DNA from: JACVRU01 sp040905885
GTDB lineage: Bacteria > Actinomycetota > Thermoleophilia > Gaiellales > Gaiellaceae
Length of the DNA stretch: 14,235 bases
NCBI GenBank assembly: GCA_040905885.1
Contig: JBBDQR010000189.1
Coordinates: 1-14,235 of the forward strand
Direction of reading: 5' to 3'
Under the pieces are notes generated by a model that was not told the DNA's origin, made no database searches, and saw only the letters and a list, made by a program, of their open reading frames with translations. Position 1 is the first letter of the stretch; each line of letters starts with the position of its first letter. A program made the translations under genes and the position numbers. This document shows positions 6,210-12,255 of this stretch, one piece after another.

Positions 6210-7767
6210 GGCCCAGGTCCTCCAGTTCCCCCAGCAGGGGGAGCGGCCGGTCCTCGTCATCGATCTCGGCGGCCAGTACTCCCAGCTGATCGCGCGCCGC
6301 GTGCGCGAGTGCCGCGTCTACTCGGAGCTCGTCCCGCACACGATCCGCCCGGATGAGGCTCGCCGCCGCAACCCGTACGCGCTCGTCCTCTCCGGCGGCC
6401 CTGCCTCGGTGTACGCCGAGGGCGCCCCGCGCGTCGATCCGGCGCTCTACGAGCTCGGGATCCCGGTGCTCGGCATCTGCTACGGGATGCAGCTGATGGC
6501 GCAGGACCTCGGCGGCCGCGTCGACCGCACGGGCGTCTCGGAGTTCGGCAAGACGGAGCTGCGCGTCGGCGGCGCCCTCGCAGCCGGCCTCCCCGAGCAG
6601 CAGACCGCCTGGATGAGCCACCGCGACTCCGTCGTCGCCGCGCCCGAGGGTGCGCAGGTGACCGCCTCCTCGGAGACGACGCCGATCGCCGCCTTCGAGG
6701 ATCCCGAGCGGAAGCTCTACGGCGTTCAGTTCCACCCCGAGGTCGTCCACACGCCGCACGGCACGGCGCTGCTGAAGAACTTCCTCTACGAGGCCGCCGG
6801 CGCGCCGCCGACGTGGACGGCCGCCGCGGTGATCGAGGAGCAGGTCGAGCGGATCCGCGCGCAGGTCGGCCGCGAGCGAGTGATCTGCGGCCTCTCGGGC
6901 GGGGTCGACTCGGCCGTCGCAGCACTGCTCGTGCACAAGGCGGTCGGCGACCAGCTGACGTGCGTCTTCGTCGACCACGGCCTGCTCCGCGCCGGCGAGG
7001 CGGCGCAGGTGGTCGAGACCTTCGAAGGCCACTTTCACGTGCCGCTCGTCCACGTGCAGGCGCAGGAGCGCTTCCTCACGAAGCTCGCCGGGGTCGACGA
7101 CCCCGAGCGCAAGCGGCGCATCGTCGGCGCGGAGTTCATCCGCGTCTTCGAGGAGGAGGCCCGCGGGCTCGGCGACGCGCGCTTCCTCGTCCAGGGGACG
7201 CTCTACTCGGACGTGATCGAGTCGGGCGGCACCGACGGCGTGGCGGCGAAGATCAAGTCGCACCACAACGTCGGCGGGCTGCCCGAGGACATGCGGATGG
7301 AGCTCGTCGAGCCGCTGCGGCTGCTGTTCAAGGACGAGGTGAGGCGCGTGGGGGAGGAGCTCGGGCTGCCCGAGCCGATGGTCTGGCGGCACCCGTTCCC
7401 CGGCCCCGGCCTTGCGATCCGCATCATCGGCGACGTCACCCAGGAGCGGCTCGACGTGCTGCGCGCGGCGGACGCGATCCTGCTCGAGGAGGTGCGGCGC
7501 GCCGGGCTCTACAGGGAGCTCTGGCAGTGCTTCGCCGTCCTGCCGGCGATCCGGTCGGTGGGCGTCCAGGGCGACGAGCGCACGTACGGCTACCCGATCG
7601 TGATCCGGGCCGTCTCCTCCGAGGACGCGATGACCGCCGACTGGGCGCGGCTGCCCTACGACCTGCTGGAGACGATCTCGAGCCGGATCGTGAACGAGAT
7701 CCCCGAGGTGAACCGCGTCGTGCTCGACGTCACCTCGAAGCCGCCGGCGACGATCGAGTGGGAGTAG
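6190..7767 (+). CDS. guaA: GMP synthase, glutamine-hydrolysing (GuaA)
   Basis: Converts XMP to GMP using ATP and glutamine, directly after GuaB in the pathway. From ATT 6190 the product is 525 aa, the usual bacterial length. The class I glutamine amidotransferase domain starts at VLVIDLGGQYSQLIARR (21-37). It has the nucleophile elbow GICYGMQ with Cys97, and the partners His182 and Glu184 in HPEVVH. The ATP-pyrophosphatase domain has the PP-loop SGGVDS at 236-241, followed by VQGTLYSDVIESGG, IKSHHNVGGLPEDM and the block around HPFPGPGLAIRIIGD. The C-terminus TSKPPATIEWE matches the GMP-binding dimerisation domain. The first canonical in-frame start is GTG 6301 (residue 38), which would delete the conserved first strand and cannot be right. 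The gene overlaps guaB by 20 bp, implying co-translation. Its 3' end overlaps a minus-strand gene by 38 bp. Confidence 0.93.
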   Translation: MTESAAEAQVLQFPQQGERPVLVIDLGGQYSQLIARRVRECRVYSELVPHTIRPDEARRRNPYALVLSGGPASVYAEGAPRVDPALYELGIPVLGICYGMQLMAQDLGGRVDRTGVSEFGKTELRVGGALAAGLPEQQTAWMSHRDSVVAAPEGAQVTASSETTPIAAFEDPERKLYGVQFHPEVVHTPHGTALLKNFLYEAAGAPPTWTAAAVIEEQVERIRAQVGRERVICGLSGGVDSAVAALLVHKAVGDQLTCVFVDHGLLRAGEAAQVVETFEGHFHVPLVHVQAQERFLTKLAGVDDPERKRRIVGAEFIRVFEEEARGLGDARFLVQGTLYSDVIESGGTDGVAAKIKSHHNVGGLPEDMRMELVEPLRLLFKDEVRRVGEELGLPEPMVWRHPFPGPGLAIRIIGDVTQERLDVLRAADAILLEEVRRAGLYRELWQCFAVLPAIRSVGVQGDERTYGYPIVIRAVSSEDAMTADWARLPYDLLETISSRIVNEIPEVNRVVLDVTSKPPATIEWE

Positions 7768-8086
7768 CCGCTCCCGCGAGCCAGCCGGCCCGAAGCTCCC
7801 GCGCCCGCCGGTCGAGCTCGTCGAGCATCACGCGCAGCTCGTCCGCCCGGTCCCGCAGGGCCCGCGCGCGCTGAAGCTCCTCGGCGATCTCCGTCAGCGA
7901 CATCCCAGGGTCGGAGCCGAGCCCCGCCAGCCGCTCCTCCCGGCGCCTCAGCTCGCCGCGCAGGATCCGCTCGACGGCGGCTCCCTCTTCCGCGAGGCGG
8001 CGCAGGTCGGGCTCGATAGGCACGCGCCCCCTGGCGAGGACGTCCCTGAGCCGTCCCTTCAGCTCGTCCTCCAGGTATCCCCCCAC
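7730..8086 (-). CDS. Hypothetical coiled-coil protein
   Basis: A 118-aa protein, very rich in Arg, Glu, Leu and Ala. It is predicted to be mostly helical with coiled-coil heptads, for example residues about 27-55 (RRLAEEGAAVERILRGELRR) and 67-98. It has no signal peptide, membrane segment, cysteine cluster or catalytic motif that I recognise, so no function is offered. Evidence that it is real: about 89% of its codons end in G or C, it fills the only gap between guaA and the next plus-strand gene, and plus-strand frames there have no better candidate. It runs convergently into guaA, overlapping the last 38 bp. The low-complexity tail (TPTRSSPAAS) is simply antisense to guaA. GTG 8086 is the furthest start and lacks a good Shine-Dalgarno sequence; a start at GTG about residue 22 or ATG about residue 62 is possible. 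Confidence 0.55.
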   Translation of the reverse strand: MGGYLEDELKGRLRDVLARGRVPIEPDLRRLAEEGAAVERILRGELRRREERLAGLGSDPGMSLTEIAEELQRARALRDRADELRVMLDELDRRARELRAGWLAGAATPTRSSPAASR

Positions 8087-8111
8087 GGCTGGCTGGATCC
8101 TACGTCCACGG

Positions 8112-8117
8112 TAGAGT
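8112..8117 (+). promoter_or_regulatory. Possible -10 element for the DUF4234-like gene
   Basis: TAGAGT resembles the -10 consensus at four of six positions and lies 10 nt before ATG 8128, so the transcript would have a leader of only a few nucleotides. No convincing -35 is present (CTGGCT at 8089-8094 matches three of six). The 41-bp gap must also hold the promoter of the divergent minus-strand gene. Confidence 0.3.
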
Positions 8118-8127
8118 CGCGCGCGGC

Positions 8128-8457
8128 ATGAAGCACCGGCGCCCGTGGCTGATTCCCGTCTGGACCGTCCTGACCGCGGGCATCTACTGGTTCTACTGGC
8201 ACTGGCGCGTGAACCGCGAGCTCCGCGACGAGTTCGCCATGCCTGTCGGGCCCTTCCTCTCGCTGCTCGCGGTCACCGTCGGCTGGGGGCTCGTCTTCCC
8301 GCCGTTCGTCGCCTGGTGGCGGCTACTCGGGCGGATCGAGGAGGCGCAGCGTCGCCGGCGCGTCGAGAACCGGATCGCCAAGCCGGTCGGCTTCCTGCTC
8401 TTCCTGACGCTGCTGCTCGGGCCGGTCTACGCGCAGTCCGAGCTCAACCGGGTGTGA
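8128..8457 (+). CDS. Small integral membrane protein, DUF4234-like
   Basis: A 109-aa protein with three likely membrane helices at about 8-26 (LIPVWTVLTAGIYWFYW), 43-66 (FLSLLAVTVGWGLVFPPFVAWW) and 87-103 (VGFLLFLTLLLGPVYA). The segment TAGIYWFYWHWRVNRELRDE matches the recurring pattern of DUF4234-type proteins (helix ending in GIYxxYW, then a charged xNRELxD loop). The loop between helices 2 and 3 is strongly basic (EAQRRRRVENR), so it is probably cytoplasmic. The molecular function of the family is unknown to me. The stop overlaps the GTG of the GMC oxidoreductase gene (GTGA), indicating translational coupling, so the two proteins may act together at the membrane. The family call is by pattern and moderately sure. 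Confidence 0.78.
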   Translation: MKHRRPWLIPVWTVLTAGIYWFYWHWRVNRELRDEFAMPVGPFLSLLAVTVGWGLVFPPFVAWWRLLGRIEEAQRRRRVENRIAKPVGFLLFLTLLLGPVYAQSELNRV

Positions 8458-10202
8458 CCGCTCGCCGCCGGGCGGCCCTCGACGCGATCGCCGACACGTT
8501 CGTTCCCGGCGCCGTCGAGCGCGGCGTCACCGACGCCTTCGTCGGCCTCTTCGTGCCGCGATTGTCGAAGCGCGAGCGCGCGCGCCTCGACGCGCTGCTC
8601 GGGCTCTTCGCCGCGCGCGGCTTCCACCGGCTCTCCCGCCCTCGCCGCGAGCGCGTGCTGCTCGCCTGGGGCGACAGCCGCGTCGCCCTGCGCCGGACCG
8701 CGTTCGAGGGGCTGCGCCGCGGCCTGCTCGTCCTGGCCTGGACGCTGCCCGGCGCCCCGTGGGACGAGCTCGGCTATCCGGGCCCCCTCGGCGCCGACCC
8801 GGCCGCGCCGGCCAAGCCGCTCTCGCCGATCGTCCCGGAGGGCGAGCTGGAGCTCGACTGCGCCGTCTGGGCGGGCGGCTCGGGGGCGGGCGGAGGCCCG
8901 GCGGCCGCGGTGCTCGCCGGCGCCGGCCTCGACGTCGTCGTGCTCGAGGCGGGCGGCTACTTCGGGCCGCCCGACTTCGACGGGGCGGAGCTCGCCGGCC
9001 TTGAGCGGCTCTACCTCGACGGCGGGGCGGCCGCGACCGAGGACTACAGCGTCGGCATCCTCGCGGGTGCCTGCCTCGGCGGCGGCACGGTCGTCAACTA
9101 CACGACGTCGTTCCGCACGCCGGACGACGTGCGGGAGGAGTGGGGCGGGCCGTTCACGTCGGACGTGTTCTCCCGCAGCCTCGACGCGGTCTCGGCGCGG
9201 CTCGGCGTCAACACCGATCACAACCGCGTCTCCGCGCGCGAGGAGCGCGTCCGCACGGGGCTCGAGCGGCTGGGCTGGCACGTCGGCTACATGCCTCGCG
9301 ACGTGCTCGGCTGCGACCAGGGCCGGGTCTGCGGCTACTGCGGCTACGGCTGCCGCCTGGGGGCGAAGCAGTCGAGCGACCGCACCTGGCTCGTCGACGC
9401 CGAGCGGCAGGGCGCCCGCATCGTCGTCGGCGCGCGGGCGGAGCGCATTTCGCGCGGCCCGCGCGTCGAGGCGGGGCCGGTGACGGTTCGGGCCCGCGCG
9501 GTCGTCGTCGCCTGCGGGGCGATCCAGACGCCCGCGCTGCTGCGCCGGTCGGGCCTCGGCAACGAGTGGGTCGGCCGCAACCTGCGCCTGCACCCGGTCG
9601 CCGGCGCGCTCGGCTTCTTCGACGAGGAGATCCGCCCCTGGGAGGGGACGCTCCAGGCGATCCACTCCGACCAGTTCGCAGACCTGGACGGCGGCTACGG
9701 CTACCGCTACGAGACGACGGCCGCGCACCCGAGCCTCGCGGCCGCCTTCCTCCCGTGGCGCGGCGCCGAGGAGCACGAGCAGCTGATGCGCGGGCTCGGG
9801 CGAGCCGTGCCCCTCGGCGTGCTCCTGCGCGACCGCGACGGGGGCGAGGTCAGCGGCGAGCGTCCGACCGTCCGCTACCGGCTCTCGGCCTACGACGCCG
9901 GGCACCTGCACCGCGGCCTCGAGGGCGCGGTCCAGATCCTCCACGCCGCCGGGGCGCGGCGCGTGGTGACCTCGCGCGGCCGGCGCTCGCTCGTCCTCTA
10001 CTCGTTCCACCAGATGGGGACGGCGCGGATGGGCGCCTCGCCGGAGTCTTCGGCCTGCGACTGGGACGGGGCCCTCTGGGACGCGCCCCAGGTCGTCGTC
10101 TGCGACGGCTCGACGTTCCCGACCGCGTCGGGCGTGAACCCGATGGTGACGATCTCCGCGGTCGCGCACATGAACGCGCGCTCGCTCGCCTCCAGGGTCT
10201 AG
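8454..10202 (+). CDS. GMC-family FAD oxidoreductase, long-chain alcohol oxidase type
   Basis: A 582-aa flavoprotein predicted to oxidise an alcohol, probably a long-chain or hydrophobic one. Residues about 1-125 are a helical N-terminal region opening ALDAIADTFVPG, as in long-chain alcohol oxidases. The FAD dinucleotide motif GGSGAGGG is at 141-148, with Glu165 in VVVLEAGG. ACLGGGTVVNY (206-216) is the second FAD block. A cysteine cluster follows (Cys287, 293, 296, 300; CGYCGYGC), a motif I associate with the alcohol oxidase subgroup. Catalytic-end motifs are HQMGTARMG with His519, and GVNPM with Asn562. The first strand reads CAVWAGGSG, which seems one or two residues longer than the usual DVVVVGSG pattern and may affect FAD binding. 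GTG 8454 is fixed by the 4-bp overlap with the upstream membrane gene. The gene ends in a CTAG shared with the stop of the convergent acylphosphatase gene. Confidence 0.87.
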   Translation: MTARRRAALDAIADTFVPGAVERGVTDAFVGLFVPRLSKRERARLDALLGLFAARGFHRLSRPRRERVLLAWGDSRVALRRTAFEGLRRGLLVLAWTLPGAPWDELGYPGPLGADPAAPAKPLSPIVPEGELELDCAVWAGGSGAGGGPAAAVLAGAGLDVVVLEAGGYFGPPDFDGAELAGLERLYLDGGAAATEDYSVGILAGACLGGGTVVNYTTSFRTPDDVREEWGGPFTSDVFSRSLDAVSARLGVNTDHNRVSAREERVRTGLERLGWHVGYMPRDVLGCDQGRVCGYCGYGCRLGAKQSSDRTWLVDAERQGARIVVGARAERISRGPRVEAGPVTVRARAVVVACGAIQTPALLRRSGLGNEWVGRNLRLHPVAGALGFFDEEIRPWEGTLQAIHSDQFADLDGGYGYRYETTAAHPSLAAAFLPWRGAEEHEQLMRGLGRAVPLGVLLRDRDGGEVSGERPTVRYRLSAYDAGHLHRGLEGAVQILHAAGARRVVTSRGRRSLVLYSFHQMGTARMGASPESSACDWDGALWDAPQVVVCDGSTFPTASGVNPMVTISAVAHMNARSLASRV

Positions 10203-10462
10203 CGCACCTCGAAGCCCGCGAGGCCCTCCGGCTGCTCGTCGTTCGCCTCGATCCGGTCGACGCGGGCGCCGCGCGGGCCCTCCCGCATCAGCTCGGTCAG
10301 CCGCTCGACCGCCTCCTCCGGCCCCTCGAAGACGGCCTCGACCGTCCCGTCCCAGTTGTTGCGCACCCAGCCGGCTACGCCGTGGCGTTCCGCCAGACGA
10401 CGAGTAGTGTCCCTGAAGAACACGCCCTGGACATGGCCATGAACGACGACGCGACGCCGCAC
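10199..10462 (-). CDS. acyP: Acylphosphatase
   Basis: Hydrolyses acyl phosphates such as carbamoyl phosphate or 1,3-bisphosphoglycerate to carboxylate and phosphate. The product is 87 aa, the typical size of this small cytoplasmic enzyme. The first signature VHGHVQGVFFRD (7-18) contains phosphate-binding Arg17. The second, GWVRNNWDGTVEAVFEG (31-47), contains catalytic Asn35. Both match the positions of the Arg and Asn in known acylphosphatases. GTG 10462 is chosen because homology begins three residues later; the frame stays open further upstream, but that is antisense to the next gene. The stop (complement of 10199-10201) and the GMC stop share CTAG. The 5' end overlaps the divergent glycosylase-like gene by 30 bp if that gene starts at 10433. 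Confidence 0.9.
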   Translation of the reverse strand: MRRRVVVHGHVQGVFFRDTTRRLAERHGVAGWVRNNWDGTVEAVFEGPEEAVERLTELMREGPRGARVDRIEANDEQPEGLAGFEVR

Positions 10463-10972
10463 CCCCGTAGTTTCGTGGACGAGCTCGCGCGCGTACGCAT
10501 CGGCGACACCTTCAACCAGTACGCGGCGGCGCCGAACCTGCGTGAGCGCCTGCGGGCGTACCTGGAGGCGCGCCGACGGGCGCCGATCCTGCTCGTCGGC
10601 GAGGCCGCCGGCTACCGCGGCGCCCGCGTGAGCGGCATCCCGTTCACGTCCGAGCGCCAGCTGACCGGAGCCGGCCCCGCCGAGGCGAGCGCGACGATCG
10701 TCCACCGGGTTCTCCGCGAGCTCGGTCTCGAGGACGACGTGCTGCTCTGGAACGTCGTCCCGACCCATCCGGGCACGCCGAGCTCGAACCGGCCGCCGAC
10801 GCGGAACGAGATCGAGGGCGGCCTGGCGTTCCTGGACGCGCTCGTGCGGCGGCGGCGCGTGGTCGCGGTCGGGCGCGTCGCCGAGGCCGCCACCGGCGCC
10901 GCATACGTACGGCATCCCTCGCGGGGCGGTGCTGCGCGGTTCCGCGCCGGGCTGCTTGAATCGCTGGGATGA
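10433..10972 (+). CDS. Uracil-DNA glycosylase superfamily protein
   Basis: A 179-aa protein predicted to belong to the uracil-DNA glycosylase fold and to excise a damaged base, probably uracil. Support comes from the ordered motifs LLVGEAAGYRG (53-63), like motif 1 (GExPG) of the family; a central LLWNVVPTHPG (104-114), like the Asn-containing strand; and VRHPSRGG (159-166), like the DNA-binding HPS/HPA loop near the C-terminus. No cysteine set for an iron-sulfur cluster is present, unlike family 4 enzymes, so it is a divergent branch. ATG 10433 and ATG 10439 are both possible; GTG 10475 would avoid the overlap with acyP. None has a strong Shine-Dalgarno sequence. The stop overlaps the transporter start (ATGA). 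The family call is by motif only. Confidence 0.68.
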   Translation: MAMNDDATPHPRSFVDELARVRIGDTFNQYAAAPNLRERLRAYLEARRRAPILLVGEAAGYRGARVSGIPFTSERQLTGAGPAEASATIVHRVLRELGLEDDVLLWNVVPTHPGTPSSNRPPTRNEIEGGLAFLDALVRRRRVVAVGRVAEAATGAAYVRHPSRGGAARFRAGLLESLG

Positions 10973-12207
10973 CCGACGAGTTCCCGGTCCGGCGCAACAC
11001 CGTCCTGCTCGCGTGCACGATGGCGGTCAACTCGGCGACGCTGCAGCTCGTCGCCGCCGTCTCGGCGCTCACCTTCGTCCTCGTCACGGGTGAGTCGCAC
11101 CTGCTCGGGCTGGGCCCCGCCCTCTTCCTCCTCTCCGCCGCGCTGACCTCGCTCCCCGCCGGCCGGCTGATGGACCGCCTCGGCCGCGTCCCGGTGCTCG
11201 CCGGCGGCTTCGTCCTCGGTAGCGTGGGCGCCGCCCTGACCGCGCTCGGCGCCTGGAAGTCCTCCACCTGGGCCGTGATCCCGGGCTTCGCGCTGATCGG
11301 CGCCGCCGGCGCCACCGGCCAGCTCGCCCGGGCGGCCGCGGGGGACATGTATCCGATGGCGCGCCGCGCCCGCGGGATCGCCTACGTGATGTTCGGCGCG
11401 GTCTTCGGCGCGATCCTCGGGCCGGCGGTCTTCAGCCCGATCTTCAAGGGCCGCGAGCTCGAGGCGGCCGCGCTCGCGGTGCCGTGGCTCGCCGGCGCCG
11501 GGATGATGGTCGTCGCGCTCGCCGTGGTCGTCAACGTGCGCCCCGACCCGAAGCGCATCGCCGAGGCGATCGAGGGCCGAGCAAGTAACAGAGTGTTACT
11601 TGCTCAGGAGGCGGCGCCTCTCCGCGAGCTCCTGCGTCGGCCGGGAGTCGCGCCCGCGATGCTCGCCGGGATCGTCAGCTTCGCGGTGATGGTCGCGATC
11701 ATGAACCTGACCGGCTACGTCGTCGTCGAGCACCGCCACCATGCGCAGCACCTGGTCTTCCCGATCATCGGCGCGCACGTGCTCGGGATGTACCTCCTGA
11801 TGCCGGCCGTCGGCTGGATCGTCGACCGGGTCGGGCGCCCGCCGATCCTCGCGGGCGGGCTGGGCCTGATCGCCGTCTCGACGGCGGGGATCGTCTGGTT
11901 CGAGGCGGTCGTCCCGACGGCGCTGCTCCTGTTCGGGCTCGGGCTCGGCTGGAACTTCTCCTTCGTCGCCGCGACCACTGCCCTCGCCGACTGCGCCGCG
12001 CCGCACGAGCGCGGCAAGCTGCTCGGCTTCAACGACCTCCTCGCCGGCTTCGCCGGAGCGGCGTTCGTCCTGCTCGGCGGCTACGTGCTGGACGAGGTGG
12101 GCGTGAACGCGCTCGCGCTCGGCGCGTCCCTGGTCGCGCTCGTGCCGATCGGCTTCATCTTCCTGCTCGGGCGGGCGCCTGCCGCGGCGGTGCCCGAGAG
12201 CGGGTAG
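10969..12207 (+). CDS. Major facilitator superfamily transporter
   Basis: A 412-aa inner-membrane transporter with about 12 hydrophobic segments in two six-helix halves. The conserved loop between helices 2 and 3 is GRLMDRLGRVPVLAGG (65-80) and repeats in the second half as GWIVDRVGRPPILAGG. A cytoplasmic loop at about 190-225 separates the halves. Substrate is unknown; the drug-efflux-like branch is plausible but cannot be shown. ATG 10969 is fixed by the 4-bp overlap with the upstream glycosylase-like gene. The central loop contains residues ASNRVLLA (205-212), encoded by the perfect 27-bp palindrome described separately, with codons AGT, AGA, TTA and CTT that are very rare in this window. 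The loop tolerates insertion, so the protein is probably functional. The stop lies just before the rplM promoter. Confidence 0.88.
   Translation: MTDEFPVRRNTVLLACTMAVNSATLQLVAAVSALTFVLVTGESHLLGLGPALFLLSAALTSLPAGRLMDRLGRVPVLAGGFVLGSVGAALTALGAWKSSTWAVIPGFALIGAAGATGQLARAAAGDMYPMARRARGIAYVMFGAVFGAILGPAVFSPIFKGRELEAAALAVPWLAGAGMMVVALAVVVNVRPDPKRIAEAIEGRASNRVLLAQEAAPLRELLRRPGVAPAMLAGIVSFAVMVAIMNLTGYVVVEHRHHAQHLVFPIIGAHVLGMYLLMPAVGWIVDRVGRPPILAGGLGLIAVSTAGIVWFEAVVPTALLLFGLGLGWNFSFVAATTALADCAAPHERGKLLGFNDLLAGFAGAAFVLLGGYVLDEVGVNALALGASLVALVPIGFIFLLGRAPAAAVPESG
11579..11605. repeat. Perfect 27-bp palindrome inside the MFS gene
   Basis: Left arm GAGCAAGTAACA (11579-11590), centre GAG (11591-11593), right arm TGTTACTTGCTC (11594-11605). 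All 12 arm positions pair. The element is far AT-richer than its surroundings, spans exactly nine codons' length, and includes a TTA codon (11596-11598). It is followed directly by AGGAGG (11606-11611), but no start codon lies at a usable distance. Its role is unknown: an operator, an inserted palindromic element or a structured RNA site are all possible. Confidence 0.9.
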
Positions 12208-12208
12208 T

Positions 12209-12217
12209 TGCTACCAT
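12209..12217 (+). promoter_or_regulatory. Predicted extended -10 promoter of rplM-rpsI
   Basis: TGCTACCAT at 12209-12217 is an extended -10 (TG, one base, then TACCAT). No convincing -35 lies 16-18 bp upstream. It begins two bases after the MFS stop codon. Expected transcription start is near 12224, giving a leader of about 32 nt that is mostly the hairpin at 12225-12246. It shares GCTACCATC with the guaB promoter. Confidence 0.45.
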
Positions 12218-12224
12218 CCGGCCC

Positions 12225-12246
12225 CGGCGGACGCCTTGGTCCGCCG
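12225..12246 (+). promoter_or_regulatory. Hairpin in the rplM 5' leader
   Basis: CGGCGGAC (12225-12232) and GTCCGCCG (12239-12246) form a perfect 8-bp GC-rich stem with a 6-nt loop GCCTTG. It ends 9 nt before the rplM ATG and is followed by CGCTTTCGT. No Shine-Dalgarno sequence is visible before the ATG. The short T-run is too weak for a clear terminator. A translational control element for the ribosomal operon, or terminator of the MFS transcript, are the two readings. Confidence 0.5.
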
Positions 12247-12255
12247 CGCTTTCGT

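Noticed and set aside
6301..6303. GTG 6301 as the guaA start
   Set aside because: It would remove the conserved VLVIDLGGQYSQLIARR strand required for the amidotransferase fold.
9140..10432. Plus-strand open frame extending the glycosylase-like gene far upstream
   Set aside because: This part is a shadow of the GMC gene and acyP; family motifs start only after about 10470.
10463..10915. Long N-terminal extension of acylphosphatase
   Set aside because: Antisense to the glycosylase-like gene; acylphosphatases are about 90 aa and homology starts at the GTG at 10462.
11606..11624. AGGAGG plus a second small stem after the MFS palindrome as an internal translation start
   Set aside because: No ATG, GTG or TTG lies at a usable distance in any frame, and the MFS frame continues unbroken.
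12208..12255. Upstream extension of rplM in-frame from 12208
   Set aside because: It would read through the predicted promoter and hairpin and lengthen L13 beyond family norms; ATG 12256 gives the expected size.
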